Below are positions 38,501-47,800 of a DNA stretch of 64,000 nucleotides, one piece after another. The notes beneath the pieces are model-generated. The model had not been told where the DNA came from, did not search any database, and saw only the letters and a list, made by a program, of their open reading frames with translations. The DNA comes from Tamarix chinensis (taxonomy: Eukaryota > Streptophyta > Magnoliopsida > Caryophyllales > Tamaricaceae): the NCBI GenBank assembly GCA_030549775.1, contig CM060173.1, forward strand, positions 63,988,367-64,052,366, given 5' to 3'. The translations under genes and the position numbers were made by a program. Each line of letters begins with the position of its first letter. Within the stretch, counting starts at the first letter, position 1.

Positions 38501-40693
38501 ATTGGAGTTGCAATAGTATTTAAATTTAGATCCTAATTAGAATCTATATATTAGCTTCGTGGAGATATTCAGTTTCCATAGGTTCAATGGAAGAAGTCTA
38601 TAACAGGGCAATTTTGCCATGCGTTATTTAGGATCAGGAGCATGGTGTCAACATATTATCATTCAGCTGAAGCATGCACTAATTCTTGATAATATAATGG
38701 TAATATAACTTGCATGACATTCTAGAAAGTATAAGCAGAAGTGGATCATCTCAATTTATTCTAGCTGGAATCAGAGCATAAAGGCTAACTTAGCCTTGAT
38801 ATGTACCGGACCATATAAACACTAATGAACGTACTACCCTATGCATAGAATATGTAAAAGTGAAGTTAATAACATAATCCACACTTTAAAATGTTTAAAA
38901 CCCAGCCCAATCAACGGGATATGTTCTCATGCATGATGCACATAAGGGCAAATTTAATAAATTCATCCCTAATTTTGAAGTGTTTAAAAAATTGCCACTA
39001 ATTTCACATCCCATGTCAAGGAAAAAACCCACAATAAGATCACAAATAAATGTGAGGGGCAAAATAAATGGAATGGCAATTTGTAATTTGCCCACATCTA
39101 GTTGTTTAATATAAACTTTCTTATAAAATGAATGTGAAGCAACAATAATGAAAATAAGTGAGATCATCTAAAATATAGTAACTTCGATGAGGTTGTGTCC
39201 ATTCATAGATCTAAATCTTAAAAATTTACATTCAATACACACAAATATATATATCAAAATTTACCAAAAAAAAATATTATATATCGATCATAATTTAGAA
39301 CAAAAATGTCATTGAATCGCCATTCAAGAATGCCCTTTTCTAATTTTAAGTAGATTCTATTATTATTTATTAATAACTGTTAGCAAATTTCGGTCAGAAA
39401 AACTCATGAGAAAGAAAGTGAATTGAAACATAATAAGGAATAGTCTTCCACAACGCAAAAAATGTTACAGTAGATTACTTTCATTCACAACCAGATTATT
39501 TACAATTTATTACTTTCATTGAATCTTATATGAGTTGTTACCTTTGGAACAAAACAATATTTAAGAAATAAAAACGATAAGAGCACATGTCCCACATGTC
39601 AATATATCTCATTACATATCATGTTATTTGAGTCAAATTTTGTTGGTCACCAAAGATGGCTAGATATCCTAACTTTGTCACTATACCTTACTCCTCGTAG
39701 CGAAAAGAAAGTCATACTATCATCAAATTTTTGTATCAAAAAGGAAATTATTTTAGAAAAGTAAAAGTCTATTTTCCATTTTTATCCTTACTTTTTTTTA
39801 ATTATATATGCATTAAAAGCTTTGTTATTTTTCAATGAAGGATGTTAGTGCAATTTTAAGACTATTTTTATTACTTTCTTAAAAAGTGTACAAAATGACA
39901 AAATGACTTCCTTTTTGATACAGATAGAGTATTTTTTTTCTTATGTTAATTGATGAACTTCAAATTCCTACTAATTTTAACATATTACTTTCATTTATGA
40001 GCTAAATTTATTGTGCTTTCCAACTTATTATGTTGTCCCAAAAGTTTTACAAGCTGTCTATGTATAATCTGTACTTTCTCTAAACACTCTTATTTATTAA
40101 ACATTCTGATAGGAGCAAATCATTTAACTGAGAACCAAATCAATAATAAAGACAAATAAAGAATGTCATAATAAAACTGATGGTACCATAATGATAATCA
40201 ATGCCAGTTGGAATACTCTCTTAATTTTAACGTTCTTGAAAACATTCAAACAAAAACGGATAGTATCATTCTTAGGTCGGTAGTAGCTATTAGCAAAAAC
40301 ATCAGATAAAAAACTGACGAGGTGAAAGACAAGATCTACTCCAAATTTCAAGCCACGAAGAAAAATACAAACTACCACAAAGCGAGAGATATTCGATGGA
40401 TCATACTGTCTAGCCGGTTGATAGCCGCCAATGTTAGGGCAGTAGCCATTAAACTTGGCAGAGCGAACGGCGTCGATGATGGCGTCCTCGGCTGTAAGAG
40501 TGGTGCGAAAACAAGGAAACTGACTGGGATCACCGTGACCAAGGGGAAGGACGGCCCGTGAGTCATCTGGATTCAGACTTTTCATAACTCTAAATAATGC
40601 TCCTCTCACTGTTGAATCTACGAGTTCTTCTGAGTTAAGATTTTGCTCTTCCTCCTGCTTGAATTTCCATTTTTCCAATCCGCATTCCGCCAT
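23472..40693 (-). CDS. TAT: Tyrosine aminotransferase-family protein (7 exons, 422 aa)
   Basis: PLP-dependent class-I aminotransferase. Plant relatives convert tyrosine (or C-S lyase and nicotianamine-type substrates) with 2-oxoglutarate, feeding tocopherol, plastoquinone and phenylpropanoid routes; which substrate applies here is not decidable from sequence. Exons: 40693-40407, 33269-32930, 32266-32048, 29671-29612, 24090-23935, 23832-23739, 23584-23472. They join in phase into 1269 bp with no stop, a normal length for the family. Landmarks: [15 protein letters not shown] (51-65), [10 protein letters not shown] (142-151), NPGNPCG (193-199), DEVYGHL with Asp224 and Tyr227, SISKRW with the Schiff-base Lys257, VPGWRLGW with Arg265, and NWLRITFA with carboxylate-binding Arg396. 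No targeting peptide is obvious, so it is probably cytosolic. Odd points: introns 1 and 4 of 7.1 and 5.5 kb filled with repeats, and a GTCAGC donor after exon 3. The gene looks intact. Confidence 0.93.
23739..23832 (-). CDS. TAT: TAT exon 6
   Basis: 94 bp, acceptor TGCAG, donor GTATGT. Codes for [20 protein letters not shown] to MIVLP and the first base of the next Gly codon. Confidence 0.94.
23935..24090 (-). CDS. TAT: TAT exon 5
   Basis: 156 bp, acceptor GATATTAG, donor GTAAGC. Codes for [20 protein letters not shown] to [10 protein letters not shown] (residues 303-354). The PEGSMF motif is typical of the family. Confidence 0.95.
24512..24727 (+). CDS. Possible small secreted peptide, uncertain
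   Basis: A 71-codon frame opposite to and inside intron 4 of the aminotransferase gene. It starts [20 protein letters not shown] and looks like a classical signal peptide: basic start, 14-residue hydrophobic core and a CNA cleavage-type end near residue 23. About 48 residues follow with one Cys and no pattern I recognise from CLE, CEP, IDA or defensin families. Part of the Leu run comes from a CTA trinucleotide repeat, so chance is a real explanation. No promoter or relatives can be shown. Confidence 0.2.
   Translation: MRKVLLLLLLSVLILMISETCNAVKMRNTTYKRMENERFHMIHEAHNDTTQLNIFRLKKSCITSVQDHTMI
25605..26094 (-). repeat. LTR-like repeat A
   Basis: Minus strand TGATGGGAATTAATC ... CCTTACA, followed by TT and TGGTATCAAAGC. 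Shares with repeat B the blocks GAGGTAGGGTAGGGA, ACACACTAATCCT and ACAATACTAACCGAATAATA. Confidence 0.65.
26100..27560 (-). pseudogene. gag: gypsy gag and protease remnant
   Basis: The N-terminal part (27392-27060) is hydrophilic: a coil-like segment ([20 protein letters not shown]) and an Asp/Tyr/Arg-rich stretch. The capsid-like part follows at 26905-26651 ([40 protein letters not shown]). A degraded zinc knuckle lies near 26510-26440 ([12 protein letters not shown]; the first two Cys are lost). A protease-like DNGSSMNV segment is near 26190. Frames are broken. The family is clear only as Ty3/gypsy gag. Confidence 0.6.
27561..28869. other. Internal DNA between gag and primer site
   Basis: No gene is supported. 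A locally GC-richer stretch (28000-28190) gives a 71-codon minus frame without known features. The rest is AT-rich. Confidence 0.4.
28885..29187 (-). repeat. LTR-like repeat B
   Basis: Minus strand TGATAGGAACTAGTC ... ; the same blocks as repeat A in the same order. Primer-site-like sequence follows directly. Confidence 0.62.
29612..29671 (-). CDS. TAT: TAT exon 4
   Basis: A 60-bp micro-exon between GATGTTAG and GTATGT, coding exactly 20 residues, [20 protein letters not shown]. This size and the TFIQ end match the family's short exon at this place. It is too short to be found by open-frame length. Confidence 0.9.
29672..32047 (-). other. TAT intron 3 (2.4 kb)
   Basis: Mostly plain AT-rich DNA. 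Its exon-3 end (31700-32047) is built of a tandem duplication that includes the last codons of exon 3. Confidence 0.9.
31700..32085 (-). repeat. Tandem duplication with partial exon 3 copy
   Basis: Two units of about 190 bp (about 31700-31892 and 31893-32085). Both carry ATGAACAAG(A/G)G..AATCTCA, AAAGT(G)AAC-type blocks and CCCAGTTTTATGCAA.ATGCC. The left unit holds a decayed copy of the exon-3 end ([10 protein letters not shown] on the minus strand) with a GT after it; the right unit is the real exon end. Confidence 0.75.
32048..32266 (-). CDS. TAT: TAT exon 3
   Basis: 219 bp, acceptor TATATAG, donor GGG-GTCAGC. Codes for [20 protein letters not shown] to [10 protein letters not shown] (residues 210-282), carrying the catalytic Lys257 in SISKRW. 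Its last bases are duplicated in the next intron. Confidence 0.95.
32267..32929 (-). other. TAT intron 2 (663 bp)
   Basis: AT-rich, GT (32929-32928) to AG; nothing else recognised. Confidence 0.9.
32930..33269 (-). CDS. TAT: TAT exon 2
   Basis: 340 bp, acceptor CTATAG before GGCAGTGGC, donor AAG-GTGATT. Codes for [14 protein letters not shown] through YQHLEK (residues 96-209), including [10 protein letters not shown] and the substrate-site motif NPGNPCG. Confidence 0.95.
33270..40406 (-). other. TAT intron 1 (7.1 kb)
   Basis: Donor GTATGA at 40406, acceptor CTATAG at 33270. It holds a LINE 3' end (36600-37345) and long AT-rich stretches (33300-36500, 37350-40400) in which I recognise no gene. 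The short open frames there have no shared features with known proteins. Confidence 0.85.
36600..37345 (+). mobile_element. LINE 3'-end fragment
   Basis: Across broken frames it reads like the zinc-binding tail that follows reverse transcriptase in plant L1-type LINEs: SCSHSLQL / [12 protein letters not shown], then [11 protein letters not shown] and [20 protein letters not shown]. It ends in an A-rich tail of AAAAT units (37318-37345), as expected of a 5'-truncated insertion. No target-site duplication was found. Confidence 0.6.
40407..40693 (-). CDS. TAT: TAT exon 1
   Basis: Codons 1-95 plus two bases. It starts [12 protein letters not shown]; the ATG at 40693 is the first in the transcript region and is followed by the usual family N terminus. 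It holds the GHGDP block and ends PAR-CA before a GTATGA donor. A second Met follows in the same frame only after the conserved start, so this start is preferred. Confidence 0.92.
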
Positions 40694-40945
40694 CTCAGAT
40701 TATCGTATAGGGAACGGAAAGTACTCAACCTGCCAAACAGATATAGCCTTAGATACTCTGCTAAATATGTTGATGGTGTTCGGGATTACGAAGATAAATG
40801 GTTGGGCAACTAGCGGACCAGCTGAAAGAAAGCTTCTCTCTTTCTCTTTTGTTGTTTCTGAAGACTTTTTTTCCCGGTGGATGGAGTAGTAAAGACAAAC
40901 CTGGAGAAATGATTCGCTGCACGTAACTTCGTGAAGATGACAAGG

Positions 40946-40954
40946 ATTATAAAA
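40946..40954 (-). promoter_or_regulatory. TATA-like box of TAT
   Basis: Minus-strand TTTTATAAT, about 255 bp upstream of the ATG. A start of transcription some 30 bp downstream would give a leader of about 220 bp. A MITE-like element begins 7 bp further upstream. Confidence 0.4.
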
Positions 40955-40960
40955 TATTAA

Positions 40961-41205
40961 GCCATATTTGGTCGGAGGGAATAAAATTATGGAAATAAAA
41001 ATTAGAGGAGGAATTTAAATATTATATTATTTATTTTAAGGGAATAGAAATTAAAATGAGATTGGAAATGAAATTTAGAGGTGCCAATTCCCATCAATTT
41101 ATTTCTAGGGGGATGGTATTAAAAGGATGGGAATGGAAATAGAAGATAAAATTACTAAAATGACCTTATATTAGTATATATAAAATTATATTAATAATAT
41201 TAATT

Positions 41206-41238
<33 letters not shown>

Positions 41239-41818
41239 ATCTTAATAATAATTTTAATTTTAAAATTCTCTCGTTCCCATTTACCAAACGGATAGTTATA
41301 ACTGTATTATAATTATTATCTTTATTATAATAATTAATTATAATTAAAAATATAATGATTATTATAATTATAATAAAGATAATCATAATTATAATAATTA
41401 TTATTATTGTAAATATTATTTGATATAATAATAATAATAATAATTACTATTATCTAATCTGATCTGATCGGATCGGATCGGATCTAACCTGATCAAATTT
41501 AATCTGATATTATATGATCTATTATGAGAAAAATAAGGTCGAATAATGGAAAAATATAATAATAGACACACACACACACAAAACTATAAATATTATAAAT
41601 ATAAGAAAGATATTTTTGTAAATTTATAATTATATTTCCAATCTCATTCCCACGTACCAAACACAAGAAACTTTTATTCTCAAGTTATTCCCAAGTTAAT
41701 CCCATCAAATACCAAACATGGGAATGGAATTAAATAAATTAATTTTCACTTCTCAATTCTCATTCTCATTCCCACTCTTTAATTCCCAAACTCCCATTCC
41801 CATTTACCAAACGGGTCG
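40961..41818. mobile_element. MITE-like element, TTAA/TAA flanked
   Basis: 858 bp flanked by TTAA on both sides (40957-40960 and 41819-41822). The left end is GCCATATTTGGTCGGAGGGA; the right end read inward is CGACCCGTTTGGTAAATGGG. Inverted ends built on TTTGGT..GGGAAT with a 3-bp TAA duplication fit Tourist/PIF-Harbinger MITEs. A second right-end-like sequence (CCCATTTACCAAACGG at 41278) suggests two joined copies. The interior is AT-rich with GAT and GATCG runs. No coding. Confidence 0.6.
41205..41237. repeat. (GAT)n microsatellite
   Basis: About eleven GAT/ATG triplets inside the MITE-like element. Confidence 0.95.
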
Positions 41819-41956
41819 TTAATGTCAACAAAACACTTGTACTCTATCTATATATATTTATAAAAAAAATCATTCTTTTAATTTGTAATTTTTGAAATAA
41901 CAATAAAAAATAATAATGGTCTTAAAATTATACTATATTCTTTGTTAAAAAATAAA

Positions 41957-41998
<42 letters not shown>

Positions 41999-42425
41999 CA
42001 AAATAAGAATAAAAATAAAAAGTGTGCTCTAATTTTTCTAAAATAATTTTTAATACAAAATTTTAATAGTAAAATAACTTTTTTTTAATACAGAAGGAGT
42101 ACATTTTATTTTTTATATGAAACACTTGAAAAGTTAACTTAATGATTGAATCAAATTTGGGTCGAACTAATTTATATTTAGGTGATTTTAGATTTAGATT
42201 AATTTAGTAAGTTCAAGTTTACATTAACTTGAATTATGGACTCTCTTTAAATTTTTATGAATTGGTGATGAGTTTTTCTTGAACCGTATCACTTAGAGTT
42301 TGGGTCAAATTAAAAATTTTGCCAAGTAAAATTAGTCTAACTCATTCGTGTAGTACCCAAGCAATAAGTTTGATTTTATATATGTATAGAATTTAAAATA
42401 TATTATCAACTCTCACTTGGCGCAC
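41819..42425. other. AT-rich DNA with TA microsatellite
   Basis: No gene seen. An uninterrupted TA run lies at 41961-41992. Confidence 0.6.
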
Positions 42426-42488
42426 TTGATCCTAGAAAGAGGGTCATGTGCGGACCATTTTTTTCGTACAAATGTAGGAACCATTCCT

Positions 42489-42519
42489 GACCGTTGGATC
42501 TAAATTAAATCCAACGGTC
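42489..42519. other. Perfect 11-bp-arm inverted repeat
   Basis: GACCGTTGGAT and ATCCAACGGTC separated by 9 bp, just inside the left inverted end of the Mutator-like element. Could form a cruciform or bind a dimeric protein. Confidence 0.85.
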
Positions 42520-42539
42520 GGTGAGTTAAAAAAGAAAAA

Positions 42540-42851
42540 CGAGGCGCTGTTCTTTGCCCCGCTCCTCTGCCCCGCCCCCTTCTGTTTCGCACCCTACCAC
42601 CAGACGCACCTGCCTCTCCCTCTCCGTCGCACCTCTCTCCCTCTCCGTCGCACCTCTCTCCCTCGCCATCGCACCTGTTCCTCCATCTCTCCATCTCCAT
42701 TTCTGGCTCTACATCTGCCAGCGCGAGCTCAGACGCTCCATTCTTCATCCTTCTTCTACATCGTCTCGACTTCAACCGCCACTACACTGCCACACGGGAG
42801 ACGCGGACAGGCAGCACACGGCGGCAGCACGACCTCAGCTGCAGCACAGAG
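42540..42851 (+). pseudogene. GC-rich exon-like segment inside the Mutator-like element
   Basis: Base composition changes sharply to GC-rich, then stops at CAGCACAGAG before GTATGTAA, a good donor site. It includes three tandem copies of a 20-24-bp CT-rich unit around TCTCCGTCGCACC (42615-42672). The plus frame from 42554 is 101 codons, Pro/Ser/Leu/His-rich, with no domain. It looks like a captured 5' untranslated/first exon of a host gene (Pack-MULE style); the donor gene is unknown. Confidence 0.4.
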
Positions 42852-43793
42852 GTATGTAATTTTTTCAAAATTTTTATTGTTGTGCCGATCTTCAAATTTT
42901 TTTTCAATTCGCGACCAATTTTGCTCGTTCATTTTTTGACATTGTTTCTCCATTTTGGCTGCTCGTCTTCGCCGGTTTATTCTCATCCTAGCTCATTTCT
43001 TCAACCTACCGAAGCTCACGTCATCGATTTCATTTATTTTCTGCCACCAATTTTCGCTGGTGTCGATTCTGCTTCGTATGTCACCATTTTTGTCGAAAAT
43101 GGTTGATATTGTTACTGTAAAAAATTTTCCATAACGACAGTATTAAACCTGTTAATTTCTTCATTGTTGTTATATTATTATGTAATCTAGTGTTTGTTAA
43201 CCTGATTTTTGGTATTGATTTGGCTGATTATTTTTTGTACGTGTTTTAGGTTTTATTGATTAAGCATTAGATCGAAGTACTCTGCCTCACCTTTAGTTGG
43301 TTTCGATTCAGCAGATGTGATTTAGTAAATATGTTTGATTGTTTGTTGAGTTATGTTTGTTGTTTTTTGATTAAATTCTGTTGCTGTTGTATTATGAATA
43401 ATGTGATTAGGGTTAATTACATTAATGTGGGATGATATTATGTTGTTGTTGTTGTTGCTGTTGTATTTTCTGTTGCTGAAAATGGTGTGTTGTTGTTTTA
43501 TCTTAGTCTGATTAATAATCAGATTATTAATGAGCCATTGTTGTAAATTTTTGCTTAATATATGCTGGTATGGTGTTGGTATTGCTTATTGCTGTCTGAA
43601 TATTGGTATCTTGTTCCATATTCAGCATCATCTGTTATGAATCCTCTGATTAGCATTAATCAGAGTAATGTTAGCTGATTTTCTGTTGATGTTGTATTTT
43701 CTATTGCTGATTAATTATTGTATTGCTGTTTTATATTAGTTTTTCATTAATAATACAGATTATTAATCTGGTATTCTTGTTTATATTTTTGCA
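42852..43793 (+). other. Intron-like segment
   Basis: From GTATGT to a T-rich run ending TTGCAG at 43793. T-rich with TGTTGT repeats, as is common in plant first introns. Confidence 0.45.
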
Positions 43794-44664
43794 GGGTTTA
43801 ATATATGGTTTAGAGTTTAGGGTTTACTAGGGTTTAGGGTTTAGGGTTTAGGGTTTAGGGTTTAGGGTTTAGAGGGTTTACGGGAGTGTTTAGGGTTTAA
43901 GTTTAGGGTTTATGGTTTAGGGTTTAGGGTTTAGATTAGGGTTTAGGGTTTAGGGTTTACAGAGGGTTTAGGGTTTAGGGTTTAGGGTTTGGTTTAGGGT
44001 TTAGGGTTTAGGGTTTAGGGGGTTTTTAGGGTTTAGGGTTTAGGGTTTAGAGGGTTTAGGGTTTAGGGTTTAAGGGTTTAGATAGGGTTTAGGGTTTAGG
44101 GTTTAGAGGGTTTGGTTTAGGGTTTAGGGTTTTTTAGGGTTTAGGGTTTAGGGTTTAGGGTTTAGGGTTTAGGGTTTAGGGTTTAGAGGGTTTAGGGTTT
44201 AGAGGGTTTAGGGTTTAGGGTTTAGGGTTTAGGGTTTAGGGGGGTTTAGTTTAGGGTTTAGGGTTTAGGGTTTAGGGTTTAGGGTTTAGGGTTTAGGGTT
44301 TAGGGTTTAGGGTTTAGGGTTTAGGGTTTAGGGTTTAGGGTTTAGGGTTTAGGGTTTAGGGTTTAGGGTTTAGGGTTTAGGGTTTAGGGTTTAGGGTTTA
44401 GGGTTTAGGTTTAGGGTTTAGGGTTTAGAGGGGAGGGTTTTTTAGGGTTTAGGGTTTAGGGTTTAGGGTTTAGGGTTTAGGGTTTAGTTTAGGGTTTAGG
44501 GTTTAGGGTTTAGGGTTTAGGGTTTAGGGTTTAGGGTTTAGGGTTTAGGGTTTAGGGTTTAGGGTTTAGGGTTTAGAGGGTTTAGGGTTTAGGGTTTAGG
44601 GTTTAGGGTTTAGGGTTTAGGGTTTAGAGGGTTTAGGGTTTAGGGTTTAGGGTTTAGGGTTTGG
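43794..44664 (+). repeat. Interstitial telomere-type array (TTTAGGG)n
   Basis: About 870 bp of the Arabidopsis-type plant telomere unit in one orientation. It is degenerate at the left (variants TTTAGAGGG, TTTACTAGGG, TTTTTAGGG) and has long perfect runs at about 44239-44408 and 44484-44575. It begins right after a splice-acceptor-like TTGCAG and lies wholly between the inverted ends of the Mutator-like element. Confidence 0.97.
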
Positions 44665-44823
44665 AGGGTTGGATATTTGGTTTGGATATAGGTTTGGATT
44701 AGTTTTTTGGTTTGGTATTAGTAAAATCTTGAATGTGATCAAATTTTGATCCAATGGATGAGATTAGTTCCTATGTTTGTATATTAATTATAGTTTGTAT
44801 GTGACCCCTCCCCCTTGATCCTA

Positions 44824-47800
44824 AACTAACAGCTTATAATTACACAATATACTAATACAAATACCTTTACGGCAATCTGGGAAAAGTTGGTACCCTTTCT
44901 TAGTTTGATAACTTTTTGCCCAAACTAACGAATTTTTGGACAGAGCATGCAAAAGTTAATTCAATTAGTCCAATTTAGTTTGATATGTATAAAATATAAT
45001 CCGATATAATTTAATAAATTTATCAATCTAATTTAATCTAAAACTAATTCAATCATATACTAATCTAAATATAAGTTATTCGATTCGACCCTAATTCATG
45101 ATACACTATCAACCTGACGGGCTACCAACTCGATTCAACAAAATTAATTTTAATATTAAATAGTTATAATAACAAAAATATAAGCATATATTATTATTTA
45201 TACAAAGCTTTTAAAATATATTATTATTTAAATTTTATTTTTTTACTTTTATTATAAACTGACTTTTTCACTAACAATATTCTAATTTTATCAATTTTTT
45301 CGTGTAAAATAAGACATTAAAAAGTCATAAAGATAAATAAATATCAATTATTCTTGCCTACGATGTTAATGAGTTAGATTAATTTTGGTGGCCAATGTCC
45401 GATTTGACCTAAATTCAAAGTTATTCAATCCACGATTAATTCAGTTCGAACCCAATTGGATCTATCAAAATCTAAAAAAATCAGATTTGTGAAGGTAACC
45501 AAAATCTAACTTGTCAATTTAACTCAAACACGAAATTAACTGAATATGAGCTTGCTCGGCCCAAACTCAATCCGATAGGAATATAAATAAAGCGAGGTCA
45601 GGGTAGGTACACCTATATCCATACCCAATAAGAAAATTTGTATCCAAATTTATATCAGTACCCCGAATAGATATCCACGAACACATTCATATCCGTATCC
45701 ATTGGATATCTATTACCTGACAGATAATTCATTTACTCATTAACAGATAATATACAGCAGATAAACCTATTACCGAACAGATAAACTAATTTAGAATTAA
45801 ACCAAATAAAAATTTTAACTTTAATTAATACTGTATTTATTTTAAAAGTAAAGGTAAAAGGTTTATTATATATCTAGTAAACAGGTACAGATATGGATAC
45901 AGGTATGGGTACTGGTACAGATATGGATATTCCATACTCATATATGTACCCAAACCCTACAGGTATTTTTTTTTCTATCATTCATATCCGTTGAAATATT
46001 CGACGAATAAAATTTATCGGATTTTAAGTAACATCCAATATGTTTACGTCTCTAAACCCAACCCGACAAGTTAATCCGAAATAATATGAATTCAACTTGA
46101 CTTAAAACCGAACTATCTTAATTTGAACCTAACATAACCCGATAAATTAACCCGATACAATCCATATCTGCAACAACTCAAACTAGAACCCAACCTGATC
46201 TGAATAATAAAGCAATCCGAAATATTTCGAATATAAAATGATCTGACACAACCTACAATTAACTGACAAAAAAAAATTCACAAATAATTCTATCCAAAAA
46301 ATAATATGACCCATTATAATCAAATTCGAACCTGACCGGTGTAACCTAATTATCACCTGTATTCTTGGTCATGAATACGATGATTCATGAGCTTTTAGTC
46401 ATCAACTGTAAAAGCAATTTTCCGTCGACTAGTTCGGAGCTAATCCACTCATATTAATGGCGTACCATATTATTATTATAATACATCATTGTATAAAGGA
46501 ATATAGATAGTATATATTTTATCAAAAATAAATATGGAAGATAAAAGAATATATATATATATATGGTTTAAGTACAAATGCAGATAAAAAGTATCTATAT
46601 TCATATCTGTTTAATCAATATATAATTATTTTATTATCCTAAATTTTAAAATAAATATAATATAGTATTAGTGCTAAAATTATTGTTTGAATTAATCCTA
46701 AATAGATTCATCTATTCAGTAGTAAATTTATCTATTAGATAATATTCATTAATAAATAAATTGATTATCTGTAGGATAACGAATATCTGACAAATATAGA
46801 TATAGATATATTCCGTTTACATCTCTAATTGTATATTAAATAATACATATTATGTGAAAGGAATAATATAATATTACATATTATTTCTTATTAAATATAA
46901 ATAAAAAAATTCTTACATTTTTACAATAATTTTCTAAAAGCATTCTTTTGTACTGCTTTGTCATCTTATCTAGATCTTATGAATATGATCAATGATACTT
47001 CTCCTAAAAACAATTTCAAGATTTGCATATTTATTTCAAAGTAGCTCAGAATAAAAATTTTGTTATACCAAAACAAATTCAAATAAGGGGAAAAAAATGT
47101 TTGTGATTTATTCTAATTTCATAACACATTTTTTTAATTTATAGGTAAAGAAGAAAAGTTTGGATTTTTGTTCTAGATAAGAAATTTTCGACCAATTTAT
47201 TATCTGACCTTACGAGAATATATATTTTTTTTAAATACTATTTTCATATTGAAAAAATTGAAAATTAAGGAAATAACATTTGAGGTTTGTTCCAATTTAG
47301 GAACATAAACTTTTTTTTAATTCTAATTAAGAAATAAATGTTTGAATCTTTGTTTCAGACAATGAATTTCCAGGCAATCTTCTCCCAACCTTGGGGAAAA
47401 ACATGAAATTATTAATATTTTCATATATTATACCATATAGCATACAATGTATATATCCATATATTATATCTAAATGTATATTTTATATAAAATAAAATAT
47501 TAATATTTTTAAAAATCAAAAGTAACATATCTGAAAAACCTTAGTCAAATTTGACAATTTAATATGACTAACTTAAACCAAACTAAAACTCCACATTCTA
47601 TATTGAATTAAAATGAAACATAATCAAACTAAAATTTACCTGATAACATACAAAACCAATTGAAGTGAAGCAAAATAAATATAAACACCAAAGAAACAAT
47701 GGGTTCCTAGTCTTTATTCGTGGTCGGAGAGCGACGAAGCACATGGTATACATCTTCTCATTCCTCTTTGTTATTCCTCCTCCTTCCTCCCTTTTTCTTC

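Larger units (their letters stand above)
42426..44823. mobile_element. Mutator-like element carrying telomere repeats
   Basis: A perfect 9-bp direct repeat, TTGATCCTA, lies at 42426-42434 and 44815-44823. Inside it, the ends are inverted: the left reads GAAAGAGGGTCATGTGCGGA, the right (read inward) GGGGGAGGGGTCACATACAA. The similarity continues for about 80 bp, sharing TACAAA-TAGGAAC and TTGGATC, with mostly transition differences. A 9-bp duplication with long inverted ends is the signature of Mutator-like elements. The 2380-bp interior has no transposase; it has a GC-rich exon-like part (42530-42851), an intron-like part and a telomere-type array. Confidence 0.78.

Noticed and set aside
42500..42775. 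91-codon Arg/Gly-rich minus frame with repeated CDGEGER
   Set aside because: A by-product of the CT-rich tandem repeat in the GC-rich segment; no family features.
43794..44664. A chromosome end or fusion point
   Set aside because: The array is degenerate at its left, has unique DNA on both sides, runs in one direction only (no head-to-head junction) and lies inside Mutator-like ends.
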